Both the position numbers and the translations under genes were made by a program. From contig NZ_QURN01000003.1 of NCBI RefSeq assembly GCF_003403035.1, positions 248,001 to 312,000 of the forward strand: a DNA stretch of 64,000 nt. The letters run 5' to 3'. The notes beneath the pieces are model-generated. The model made no database searches. It was not told the origin of the DNA and worked only from the letters and a program-made list of their open reading frames with translations. Shown here piece after piece: positions 18,614 to 26,807 of the stretch. Numbering within the stretch: the stretch's first letter is position 1; the number at the start of each line of letters is the position of its first letter. The DNA is from Mesorhizobium denitrificans. Its GTDB lineage: Bacteria > Pseudomonadota > Alphaproteobacteria > Rhizobiales > Rhizobiaceae.

Positions 18614-19930
18614 ATGACAAAACCACAGGCCAATGCGGTTCACGCACCCCGCCCCTGGGAAGCGCCGCTCACGTCTATCGACAAGGGCGCACCCGCGCTT
18701 GCTGCGCCTGTGCCACTCTCAGAAATCGCAGCACAGAAATGGAACGTGCTTGCGGAGGATCTGCCTTTGCCCGCCGCGGTGATCCGGCAGGACGCATTGC
18801 TTCACAACAGCCAGTGGATGCGCAATTTCCTTGATGACAGCCGCGCCTTCATCGCACCGCACGGCAAGACCACAATGGCACCGGCGCTTTTTGATCTCCA
18901 AATCGCCGATGGCGCATGGGGAATCACCGTTGCTACGCCGCATCAGTTTCAGGTGGCGGCAGCGTTTGGCTACAAGCGCATCTTTATGGCCAATCAGGTG
19001 ATCGGTCGCCGCGCTATGGCCGACATCGTTGAAACGCTGAATGCCCATCCTGATATCGAGTTCTTTTGTCTTGTGGATGACCTGTCCAATGCCGAGGCGC
19101 TCGCGCAAGCTGTGCGCTCCGGAAATGCGAAACGTCCGCTCAATGTGCTGGTCGAACTTGGATATGCTGGCGGACGAACCGGTTGCCGCACCGTGGAGCG
19201 CGCTCTGGCGCTGGCGCGCAAGGTTCATGCGATGCGCGACGCGCTCGATCTCGCTGGCATTGAGGGCTTTGAAGGGCTCATCAAGAATGATGGCTCGCCG
19301 GAAGCGCTGGCTCAAGTTGGCCAATTGCTCGACGGCATGGTGACGCTGGCGGAAACTGCAGACAACGAAGGACTTTTCAGCGCCGATGAGGTGCTGCTGT
19401 CTGCGGGAGGCTCGGCCTATTATGACGTTGTGGCGCGTAAGTTGGGCGCGGCGAAGCTTGCGCGCGCCAAGCGCGTTCTGATCCGTTCGGGCTGCTACAT
19501 CACTCACGACTCCGTGCTTTATGCACGCGCTCAAGAGGCGCTGCGCGTGCGCGAACCTGCGCTGGCAAATGCTGGCGGTGGATTGCAGGCGGCGCTGGAA
19601 ATCTGGGCGTATGTTCAATCCAGACCGGAGCCCGGCAAGGCGATAATCGGGTTTGGCAAGCGTGACATCTCGTATGACGATTTGCCCTTAGCGCTGAAAT
19701 GGTTTCGTCCGGGTATGGCCGCACCGTCAACAGTGCCTACCGGCCATACAGTGCTGAGGCTGAACGACCAGCACTGCCATCTGGAAATACCGGAAAACTC
19801 TCCGCTCGTGGTGGGTGACATGATCGGCTTTGGCATTTCCCACCCCTGTCTCACCTTTGACAAGTGGCGGGTCATGCATCTGGTCGACGAGAACTATCAG
19901 GTCACGGCGTCCTTCCGCACCTATTTCTGA
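18614..19930 (+). CDS. D-serine dehydratase / D-threonine aldolase-like PLP enzyme (alanine racemase N-terminal fold)
   Basis: 438 residues. The fold-type III PLP lysine is in APHGKTTMAP (Lys85), and the C-terminal beta domain has QHCHLEI and ISHPCLTFDKW, the His and Cys positions that bind a divalent metal in eukaryotic-type D-serine dehydratases. Family members act on D-3-hydroxy amino acids, either eliminating water or cleaving to glycine and an aldehyde. The LVELGYAGGRTGCR block is also typical. It is followed after 36 bases by an SDR gene and is preceded by the palindromes at 18529-18557. The exact substrate and reaction are open. Confidence 0.87.
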   Translation: MTKPQANAVHAPRPWEAPLTSIDKGAPALAAPVPLSEIAAQKWNVLAEDLPLPAAVIRQDALLHNSQWMRNFLDDSRAFIAPHGKTTMAPALFDLQIADGAWGITVATPHQFQVAAAFGYKRIFMANQVIGRRAMADIVETLNAHPDIEFFCLVDDLSNAEALAQAVRSGNAKRPLNVLVELGYAGGRTGCRTVERALALARKVHAMRDALDLAGIEGFEGLIKNDGSPEALAQVGQLLDGMVTLAETADNEGLFSADEVLLSAGGSAYYDVVARKLGAAKLARAKRVLIRSGCYITHDSVLYARAQEALRVREPALANAGGGLQAALEIWAYVQSRPEPGKAIIGFGKRDISYDDLPLALKWFRPGMAAPSTVPTGHTVLRLNDQHCHLEIPENSPLVVGDMIGFGISHPCLTFDKWRVMHLVDENYQVTASFRTYF

Positions 19931-19966
19931 CAGGCCGAAAGCTTTTTCCAACACGGGAACTGGCGC

Positions 19967-20782
19967 ATGCAACACAGCAAAATCGTGATGATAACCGGCG
20001 CTGCCAGTGGCATTGGTGCTGCAACGGCGCAGCTCGCGGCCAATGCCGGCTACCGCGTTGTGATCGCTGATATTGATGCGGACCGAGGCCGCCAAATGGC
20101 CGAGAAAATTGGCAATGGTGCCTGGTCGCTAAAGCTTGATATCTGCTCAGAAACGGAATGGACCGCCGCGCTTGATCAGGTTTGGCAGCGCGAAGGCAAG
20201 CTGGACATTCTGATCAACAATGCCGCCATCGTGCATACTGGCTGGGCGCGCGACCTGACACTCGATGCACATCGCCAAACAATGGACACTAACTTCTTCG
20301 GCGCAGTGATCGGCATGATGACTGCTCTGCCGCGCATGAAGGTGCAAGGTTCCGGGCACCTGATTTCCGTCTCGTCGATGAATGCATTCATCCCCTATCC
20401 TGGCATCGCGAGTTACGCCGCCGCCAAGCATGCGCTGCGCGCGTTTCACGCGGCTGTCGCACTTGAGGAGCGAGCAGGTCCAATCGACTTTACGCTGATC
20501 TACCCAACTGCGACTGAAACCCCGATGCTGGACAAGGAGGCAAATGACGATGCGCTCGCACTGGCGTTCTCCGGCACGCCGGTATCTGCCAATTTGGTGG
20601 CGCAGCAGATTCTTGATGCGATGGTCAGCAAGCCGGTTGAAGTTTTTATTCCGCCAGAACGCGGAGAAGCCGTCAAAAGACTCGGGATCGATCCGGTTCA
20701 GTTGAGAGCTTATGTGGAAGCCAATGAACCGATAGGGCTGGAAAAATTGAAGGCGCGCCGGGCGCAGATGAAAACGGCCTAG
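19967..20782 (+). CDS. Short-chain dehydrogenase/reductase (SDR)
   Basis: 271 residues of a classical SDR. The nucleotide motif TGAASGIGAATA is at residues about 10-21, NNAA at about 85, and the catalytic Ser and Tyr-x-x-x-Lys lie in ISVSSMNAF and SYAAAKHAL. An acidic residue after the second strand (VIADIDADRG) suggests NAD(H). It is co-transcribed with the DSD-like gene and probably oxidises or reduces a hydroxyl or keto product of that step. Its 3' end overlaps the convergent GntR gene by four bases. Confidence 0.92.
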   Translation: MQHSKIVMITGAASGIGAATAQLAANAGYRVVIADIDADRGRQMAEKIGNGAWSLKLDICSETEWTAALDQVWQREGKLDILINNAAIVHTGWARDLTLDAHRQTMDTNFFGAVIGMMTALPRMKVQGSGHLISVSSMNAFIPYPGIASYAAAKHALRAFHAAVALEERAGPIDFTLIYPTATETPMLDKEANDDALALAFSGTPVSANLVAQQILDAMVSKPVEVFIPPERGEAVKRLGIDPVQLRAYVEANEPIGLEKLKARRAQMKTA

Positions 20783-21516
20783 CGCTTGCGGGCCGAGCGC
20801 TTGGACTTTTTCTTCTCGGTGCCTTTTTCTTCGAGGTGGCGAAGAATGCGATATGAGCCCTCGCGCAAATCGCGAACAAGTAAGTCGCCTGTTTCTGAAG
20901 GCGACCGCCGCTCCAGCGCGTCGATAATCAGAAGATGCGGATGCACCTCCGACGACGCCTGTCGAATGTGAGGATATTGCGAACTTACAAATGGGCCGGC
21001 GAGCAACCAAAGATTTTCAATGACGCGCACAAGCGTGTCGTTTTTCGAAGCTCGATAGATAGTGAAGTGAAATGCCTGGTTTGCGGAGAGCGCGGCGCGC
21101 CAATCTTCGTTGGCTTCGCCTGCCTGAAAACCTTGATGGTGGTCGCGCAGCGCTCCAATCTCGTCGGGCGTAATGTGTACCGCGGCGAGTTCGCCAGCCA
21201 GGCGTTCAAGCGGTACGCGCGTCTCGCGAATGTTGAGATAAACCGGAATTTCCAGCGTTGGAACGCGCGGTTGGTATCCGGGTTTTAGTTCCAGCGCGCC
21301 TTCGCGCACCAGCTGGAACACCGCTTCGCGAACCGGCGTTGCGGACGTATTCAACGAAGCAGCGAGTCCGCGGATGCTGATGCGTGAACCGGGTGTGTGC
21401 AGCCCCGTCATCAACTCGAGCCGCAAATGCGCATAGATGCGGTCCGACAGGCTGTCGCGCGAAAGATCAATCTCGACGGGTTGTGGTTCTTGATCCAAGC
21501 TCTGCGCTTTCTCCAT
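20779..21516 (-). CDS. GntR-family transcriptional regulator (FadR/FCD subfamily)
   Basis: 245 residues. The N-terminal winged helix is typical (SDRIYAHLRLELMTGLHTPG, then IRGLAASLNTSATPVREAVFQL). The all-helical FCD effector domain follows, with HHQGFQAGEANEDWRAALSANQAFHFTIYRAS-like wording split over about residues 120-150. The C-terminus is unusually lysine/arginine-rich (KGTEKKKSKRSARKR). It lies 57 bases behind the four-carbon acid sugar kinase gene and is probably co-transcribed with it and the acyl-CoA dehydrogenase. This would put its expression under the IclR site at 24057. Confidence 0.92.
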   Translation of the reverse strand: MEKAQSLDQEPQPVEIDLSRDSLSDRIYAHLRLELMTGLHTPGSRISIRGLAASLNTSATPVREAVFQLVREGALELKPGYQPRVPTLEIPVYLNIRETRVPLERLAGELAAVHITPDEIGALRDHHQGFQAGEANEDWRAALSANQAFHFTIYRASKNDTLVRVIENLWLLAGPFVSSQYPHIRQASSEVHPHLLIIDALERRSPSETGDLLVRDLREGSYRILRHLEEKGTEKKKSKRSARKR

Positions 21517-21573
21517 TGTCTATGGCGAATCGCATGTTTGCGGGCCTGACGCAATTTAGAACCAACGCGGCTG

Positions 21574-22836
21574 CTAAGGCTTGAGCGCTTCCAGCGATTT
21601 GAGCAGAATGTCTGGCGTGCCAAGCTTGCCGGATTTCAGAAACAGCGACATCGGTACAGGCTCGTCAGCGACGCAGAATCCACTGCCCAATGGACCATCC
21701 GGCAAGGCATGCACGCGGCGAATGCCCAAGGCTGCAACCACGGCCCCCGATGTTTCACCGCCGGAAACAACCATCCTGCGTACGCCGCGATCGCGCAATC
21801 CTGCCGCAACTCCCGCGATCAAACGTTCTGCCCGGCGGGCAGCACCAATGATGCCCATAGCTTTCTGCGCTTGCTCAACTCCTGCCGCGCTCGTGTCCGT
21901 TGAAATCCCGACCGGTTGCGAGCCAATCAGCGGGGACGCCCATTCAAGTGCCGAGGCGATGATTGCCGCCTCGTCGCGTTCGTCCAGCGGGTTAAGCGTC
22001 AATCCGGGGTAATGGGCGGAAAATTGCGCGAATTGTTCTGTTGCGACAGGCCCTACACTGCCGACAAGCACCGCGCCCGGCCCTTCCGGCAGCTTGACCT
22101 TATGCACTTTATGGTCTGCGCGTTCCCCTGCAAGCGCAATAGCGAAGCCGATAATCAGCGGATCGCTGGCAACGACAACCGCCGAACTTTCGGCCGCAAG
22201 CTGGACGGTTACGTCAACGTCGCCATCATCGCTTGCATCTGCCAGAACGTGGCGCACGCCCGACTGCACGAGCTTTTCCCACTCCTGCCGTGCGGGATCA
22301 ATTCCTCGTATCAGAACGCTGTGCGGGAGCAGTGCGACAGGCGTGCGCGTTTGATGCGAGAGGAACCGCACCAGATCGGGATCCGTCATCGGTGTCAGCG
22401 GATCGAGGCGCTTGATGGACTCCGAAACGAGACGCGAGCGGTAGAACATATATCCTTGATGCACGGTGACATTGTAGATCGGAAAGCCTGCGCTCATCAG
22501 CACGGGCGCGCCACCCGCGCGGTCTGAGAGATAATCCGCAGCCAGCCCGATGTTGCCCTTTTCCGTGGAGTCAAAACTCGCGCACGCCTTATAGGCGATC
22601 CGGGCGCAGCCAGCGGCTTCGAGCGCGGTTGAACCGCTCGCGATGATGGCCTCAGCCTCGTCAACAGGGATGACGCGTGTTCGCGATGCAAAAATCAGAA
22701 CATCACCATGCGGATCATCCGTGATGGCTTGAGGGTCGAAAAAGACGGGCGAGCGAAGTCCGGCCGCTTCCAACTTTCCGGCAACGAGCAGCGCCCCGGT
22801 AAAGTCATCGGCGATGATACCCAGACGGACCGTCAT
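21574..22836 (-). CDS. Four-carbon acid sugar kinase family protein (DUF1537)
   Basis: 420 residues, the usual family length. The N-terminus MTVRLGIIADDFTGALLVAGKL contains the ADD-x-TGA motif, and the C-terminal nucleotide domain has MVVSGGETSGAVVAALGI and the GSGFCVADEPVPMSLFLKSGK ending, both diagnostic. Characterised members phosphorylate threonate, erythronate or 3-oxo-tetronate with ATP. Usual partners such as a PdxA2-type dehydrogenase or an OtnC-type decarboxylase are absent. It starts nine bases after the acyl-CoA dehydrogenase stop, which is an odd operon partner for this kinase family. Confidence 0.92.
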   Translation of the reverse strand: MTVRLGIIADDFTGALLVAGKLEAAGLRSPVFFDPQAITDDPHGDVLIFASRTRVIPVDEAEAIIASGSTALEAAGCARIAYKACASFDSTEKGNIGLAADYLSDRAGGAPVLMSAGFPIYNVTVHQGYMFYRSRLVSESIKRLDPLTPMTDPDLVRFLSHQTRTPVALLPHSVLIRGIDPARQEWEKLVQSGVRHVLADASDDGDVDVTVQLAAESSAVVVASDPLIIGFAIALAGERADHKVHKVKLPEGPGAVLVGSVGPVATEQFAQFSAHYPGLTLNPLDERDEAAIIASALEWASPLIGSQPVGISTDTSAAGVEQAQKAMGIIGAARRAERLIAGVAAGLRDRGVRRMVVSGGETSGAVVAALGIRRVHALPDGPLGSGFCVADEPVPMSLFLKSGKLGTPDILLKSLEALKP

Positions 22837-22845
22837 GCACCCTCC

Positions 22846-23985
22846 TCAAGCGTTGAGCATTTCGCGCGCGATAATGATCTGCTGAATTTGGCTCGTGCCT
22901 TCGTAGAGCCGGAACAAGCGCACGTCACGATAGAAATGCTCCACCGCGCTGTCGCGCATGTAGCCCGATCCGCCATGTATCTGCACGGCGCGGTCCGCTA
23001 CGCGCCCGACCATTTCCGAGCAATAGAGCTTGCAACTGGCCGCCTCCTGAATGATGCGCGCACCGCTATCCATGCGCCGCGCCGCCTCTATGACCATGCA
23101 GCGTCCGGCAAAACATTCCGTACCACTTTCCGCAAGCATCGCCTGCACGAGTTGGTGCTCACCAATCGCCTTGCCGAACTGCTTGCGCTCGCGCGCGTAG
23201 GAAACCGACTCGTCGCAAAGGCGCTGTGCGGCACCCACGCAAACGGCGGCGATGTGCAGTCGCCCGCGATTCAAAACCTTCATCGCCGTTTTGAAACCCT
23301 GCCCTTCCACGCCTCCGATAATCGCGTCGGCAGGCACCACGCAATCTTCGAGAATTACGTCGCATGTGCGGGTGCCTCGCTGACCCATTTTCTCATCTAT
23401 TTTGCCGAGCGAAAGGCCGGGGCTGTTGCGAGGAACCAGAAACGCCGTGATGCCGGACGCGCCCTCCCCTCCCGTGCGCGCCATCAATGTGAAAACATCC
23501 GCAATCGGCGCGTTTGTGATGAACCGTTTGGTGCCGTTGAGGATATAGTTTTTCCCCTGCCGCCGTGCGGCGGTCTTTATCGCAGCGGCGTCCGAACCCA
23601 CATCCGGTTCGGTAAGAGCAAATGAGCCAATAACTTCGCCGCGGGCCAGACGCGGAAGCCAATATTGCTTCTGCTCATCAGTGCCGTCCGCGATGATTCC
23701 TTGCGAGCCGATGCCATTATTGGTGCCGATCACCGAGCGAAAAGCTGGCGATGTATAGCCAAGCTCCAGCGCAACCATCACCTCCTCTTCCATGGTCAGA
23801 CCAAGCCCGCCATAAGCTTCGGGAATCGTTAGCCCGAACAAGCCCAGATCGCGCATCTCATCGATTATCGCCCCCGGAATGGCGTTTTCCTGTTCGACGC
23901 CCGGCTCCGCCGGAATGAGGCGTTCACGCACAAAGCGGCGCACAGTCGTGACCAATTGGTCGAGCAATTGGCTGTCTCTTATCAT
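22846..23985 (-). CDS. Acyl-CoA dehydrogenase
   Basis: 379 residues, FAD-dependent. Family signatures are GLFGLTIPEAYGGLGLTM, FALTEPDVGSDAAAI (substrate and FAD binding), NGTKRFITNAP and the C-terminal RLYEGTSQIQQIIIARE, whose Glu is the usual catalytic base position. It would form an enoyl-CoA for the FadJ-like fusion in the main operon. It is divergent from the P450 gene across a 211-bp gap holding two IclR-type sites, so it is probably co-regulated with it. Electron transfer flavoprotein genes are not nearby. Confidence 0.94.
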   Translation of the reverse strand: MIRDSQLLDQLVTTVRRFVRERLIPAEPGVEQENAIPGAIIDEMRDLGLFGLTIPEAYGGLGLTMEEEVMVALELGYTSPAFRSVIGTNNGIGSQGIIADGTDEQKQYWLPRLARGEVIGSFALTEPDVGSDAAAIKTAARRQGKNYILNGTKRFITNAPIADVFTLMARTGGEGASGITAFLVPRNSPGLSLGKIDEKMGQRGTRTCDVILEDCVVPADAIIGGVEGQGFKTAMKVLNRGRLHIAAVCVGAAQRLCDESVSYARERKQFGKAIGEHQLVQAMLAESGTECFAGRCMVIEAARRMDSGARIIQEAASCKLYCSEMVGRVADRAVQIHGGSGYMRDSAVEHFYRDVRLFRLYEGTSQIQQIIIAREMLNA

Positions 23986-24056
23986 GTCGCCTCCTCCGTG
24001 GCTGATTGAGATGCCAACTCCAAATTACATCAGAGCTTTGTTCGCACAATAGAAAT

Positions 24057-24071
24057 TGGAATTTATTTCCA
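24057..24071. promoter_or_regulatory. Putative IclR operator, site 2 (acyl-CoA dehydrogenase side)
   Basis: TGGAATTTATTTCCA has perfect TGGAA/TTCCA arms and differs from the published IclR consensus TGGAAATNATTTCCA at one specified position. It lies 72 bases from the acyl-CoA dehydrogenase start in the divergent gap, 88 bp from site 3. Confidence 0.7.
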
Positions 24072-24144
24072 TATTTGTTTCTGACACGGCTTTTGTCTTA
24101 GCTATTGTCTTGCCTGGCGACAGCTTGCAACATAGTCTCGAAAG

Positions 24145-24159
24145 TGAAATTATATTTCA
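24145..24159. promoter_or_regulatory. Putative IclR operator, site 3 (P450 side)
   Basis: TGAAATTATATTTCA is the exact reverse complement of site 1 at 7217-7231. It lies 37 bases before the P450 start. Identity of a 15-bp palindrome across 17 kb argues for a shared regulator. Confidence 0.72.
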
Positions 24160-24196
24160 TCCGTGCTGTCGATCGACTTCGGTCAGAGGGAAAAAC

Positions 24197-25480
24197 ATGC
24201 CGGAAATCATCAAAATATCCGACCTGCCCTTGCTAAGCGAAGCTGGCTTCGCGGGCGGGCGAGACAATTTTCACGCATTCTGCAAAGCGATCTTTTCGGA
24301 CCGCCAGCCGCGCTATTTTCGAACCAAGGCAGACGCGCTTGTAGTTTTCAATCACGCCGATCTCATGGCGTTCGGCACAGCGCCGCAGATAGGAAATGTG
24401 CCTCCCGGAATTTTATTTCCCGGCACTATGGATGCACCGCCAGATGCCGAAGCCGCGCCGGGGAAACGCATCGCCGAAGTGCTGTCGGCTCAGGTCTTCA
24501 CAACCAATCCGCCCATACATGGCGCAAGCCGGCGAATCCTGTTGAATTGGATCGGGCCGAAGCAAGTTACCGGCATGGAGGGGATTGTTCGTGACCTCGT
24601 CGACAATATTCTCGATGCGATGGATAACGGCACAGAAGTAGATTTCGTGCCGAGCGTTTCAGAGGCTTTGACGATTGGCTTCTGGTCCAAGTTGCTTGAT
24701 CTAACCGCCGACGAAATCGCGCGGATTACCCAAGCAACAAGAGAAATGAACCGGCTGTTTATCATCGACCGAACAGAGGAAGACCTGAGAGCGCTTGACC
24801 GCGCTTTTGACGACTACGCCAAGGTTCTCGATGACGCCGCGAAGCGCGGGCTGGAAAATGGAAATGCGGACCTGCTCGAAATTCAGCGACAGCTTCAAGA
24901 GTTGAATTTCGAGGAGGATATAAATTCGGTTGGTGTTTACCCGCGGACCGTCAGCGAGGTGCTTTCCGGCAACCTGATTGACGGATTTCATACGGCAGCA
25001 CTTGCTTCGGCCAACACCTGCTACACGCTTTCGCGCCATCCGCATGTTCTGGATGAAGTCCGCGGCTCTTCGCAATTGCTTGCAAAGGCAATCTCGGAAT
25101 CTCTAAGGCTTGAACCTCCAGTTCTATTGCTCAGGCGCTATGTGCTGGAAGATTTCGAGTATGACGGCATGATCGTGCCGCGCGGAACGCAAGTTGTTAT
25201 GATGTGGGCTGCGGGCAATCTGGACCCGAAAGCGTTTCCCGAACCATACGAGTTCGACCTGCATCGACGCCATCAGGGAATGACCGTTTTTGGCAATGGC
25301 ATCCATATTTGCCCCGGCAGATATGTCGGAATAATGCTGACGCGCATACTGCTCGAAGGCTTAGAAGCGCGAAACATGCGCTTGCGTCCGGGACAATCGG
25401 CTGCCGAATGGATACCGGGCTATTTCATGTCGCAATTGCGTAGCCTGCCTATAGCAATTGAGCGGCGCGCCGAAGAATAA
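24197..25480 (+). CDS. Cytochrome P450
   Basis: 427-residue soluble bacterial P450. The haem loop is FGNGIHICPG with Cys372 as ligand, and ExxR is ESLR (301-304). The I-helix reads IDGFHTAALA (261-270): the usual A/G-G-x-D/E-T becomes D-G-F-H-T, so the acid of the oxygen-activating pair is replaced by His265. I chose the ATG at 24197 (GAGGG upstream); the longer frame runs through the operator at 24145. No ferredoxin or ferredoxin reductase is encoded nearby. It probably hydroxylates the imported substrate or a pathway intermediate, since its promoter carries the IclR-type palindromes. Confidence 0.92.
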   Translation: MPEIIKISDLPLLSEAGFAGGRDNFHAFCKAIFSDRQPRYFRTKADALVVFNHADLMAFGTAPQIGNVPPGILFPGTMDAPPDAEAAPGKRIAEVLSAQVFTTNPPIHGASRRILLNWIGPKQVTGMEGIVRDLVDNILDAMDNGTEVDFVPSVSEALTIGFWSKLLDLTADEIARITQATREMNRLFIIDRTEEDLRALDRAFDDYAKVLDDAAKRGLENGNADLLEIQRQLQELNFEEDINSVGVYPRTVSEVLSGNLIDGFHTAALASANTCYTLSRHPHVLDEVRGSSQLLAKAISESLRLEPPVLLLRRYVLEDFEYDGMIVPRGTQVVMMWAAGNLDPKAFPEPYEFDLHRRHQGMTVFGNGIHICPGRYVGIMLTRILLEGLEARNMRLRPGQSAAEWIPGYFMSQLRSLPIAIERRAEE

Positions 25481-25504
25481 GCACCGCTCCTTGCATCGAC
25501 CACC

Positions 25505-26749
25505 TTAGGACTGAACGTAGCCAGCGGCTGCAATATCCTTCATCGCGTTGTCTGCTGCTTCGATGCCGCGATCAACATCGGCAGGGGTATGCGCAGCGCA
25601 GAGGAACATGTTGTGACGCGGATGGAAGTATGCTCCGTGGCGCAACGCAGCCAGACCGAATGCATTGCCGATCCGCAGGTCAGCGTCGTCGTCAAAAAGC
25701 AGCATAGGCATCTGCGCAGGTCCGGTCTGGCGCAGACGGAAGCCATTGCGGCGCGCCGCTTCATCAAGCCCCGCGCGCAACCGCTCACCCATCGCGATCG
25801 TATGGCTGATTGCGTTGCTCTCTTTCAAAATGCCGATCGTAGCTACCGCCGCGGCCATCGCCGCCCCGCCGTACCAAAACGACCCGGTCGTGAAAATCTT
25901 GGCTGCGGCCTCGCGAAACGCATTGCCACCAACAACCGCTGAGATGGGCCAGCCATTTGCTATCGACTTTGACATGGCTGCGAGGTCTGGCTTGACCCCG
26001 TGCGGGAACCAGCTTCCACGCAAGTGGATTCGGAAGCTGGCGCGCACATCATCCAATATGAGTGCTGCGCCGGTGCGGTCACAGATTGCCCGCGCCTCAG
26101 CGAGAAAAGCCGGGTCCGTCATCTCCTGGTCGCGCTGCACATCATGCCGGTATGCGGTAATCATGATACCGGCGAGATCATCTCCGGCCTGATCGGCAGC
26201 CGCGCGCAAGCTGGCTGCGTCGTTGAAATCAAAATGTATCAGATGCGCCTTGTCTTCCGCCGTAACACCGACGACCGACGGCGTGCACCAAGGCACGGCG
26301 CCATGATAAGCGCCACGAGCGACTAGAATTTTCCGCTTTCCGGCTTGCGCACGCGCAATCATCACGCAGACCGTTGTCGCGTCGGTGCCGTTTTTCTGAA
26401 AGAGCGCCCAGTCTGCGCCATCGACTGTGTCGACCATCAGCTCAGCCAGTTCCACCATCTTCTCAGTGGGACCGTTGCCGATGTCCGCCGCCTTCATTTG
26501 CTCAAGCGCTGCGGCGTCCACGACCGGATGGTGATAGCCAAGAAGATTGGGACCCCATGCACACATGAAGTCAACATATTCATTTCCGTCCACATCCCAG
26601 ACGCGGCAGCCTTCCGAGCGCGCGAAAAACTGCGGATAGCCCGGCCCGATTGCACGCGTTGCCATATGACCCCAGACGCCTCCGGGTACGACGCGTTGCG
26701 CACGACCAAGAAGAGCGGCATCCCGGCTGTTGAGCAGACTGACATTCAT
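25505..26749 (-). CDS. Class III aminotransferase, glutamate-1-semialdehyde aminomutase-like
   Basis: 414 residues, PLP-dependent fold type I. GSAM-like blocks are VPGGVWGHMATRA, EYVDFMCAWGPNLLGYHHP, ALFQKNGTDATTVC, ILDDVRASFR and AAMSKSIANGWPIS, with the PLP lysine at Lys261. True haem-pathway HemL has a GTEA block and different surroundings, so this is more likely a catabolic aminomutase or transaminase. The ATG at 26749 is preceded by AAGGAA; the longer frame enters the intergenic hairpin. It follows the binding-protein gene on the same strand and converges with the P450 gene. Confidence 0.88.
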   Translation of the reverse strand: MNVSLLNSRDAALLGRAQRVVPGGVWGHMATRAIGPGYPQFFARSEGCRVWDVDGNEYVDFMCAWGPNLLGYHHPVVDAAALEQMKAADIGNGPTEKMVELAELMVDTVDGADWALFQKNGTDATTVCVMIARAQAGKRKILVARGAYHGAVPWCTPSVVGVTAEDKAHLIHFDFNDAASLRAAADQAGDDLAGIMITAYRHDVQRDQEMTDPAFLAEARAICDRTGAALILDDVRASFRIHLRGSWFPHGVKPDLAAMSKSIANGWPISAVVGGNAFREAAAKIFTTGSFWYGGAAMAAAVATIGILKESNAISHTIAMGERLRAGLDEAARRNGFRLRQTGPAQMPMLLFDDDADLRIGNAFGLAALRHGAYFHPRHNMFLCAAHTPADVDRGIEAADNAMKDIAAAGYVQS

Positions 26750-26770
26750 ATCGCATTTCCTTGAAATCAA

Positions 26771-26796
26771 GGGCGAAGCCGTTGCTGGCTTCGCCC
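26771..26796 (-). other. Strong hairpin between binding-protein gene and aminotransferase gene
   Basis: A perfect 10-bp stem (GGGCGAAGCC / GGCTTCGCCC) with a 6-base loop starts 12 bases after the binding-protein stop on the minus strand. No T-run follows, so it is not a standard intrinsic terminator. Hairpins at this place often stabilise the upstream binding-protein mRNA and lower downstream expression; that role is inferred. Confidence 0.6.
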
Positions 26797-26807
26797 TGCG
26801 TATCAGA

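Noticed and set aside
25505-26749. HemL (haem biosynthesis) identity for the GSAM-like gene
   Set aside because: Fold and lysine fit, but the context is catabolic and the characteristic HemL blocks differ.
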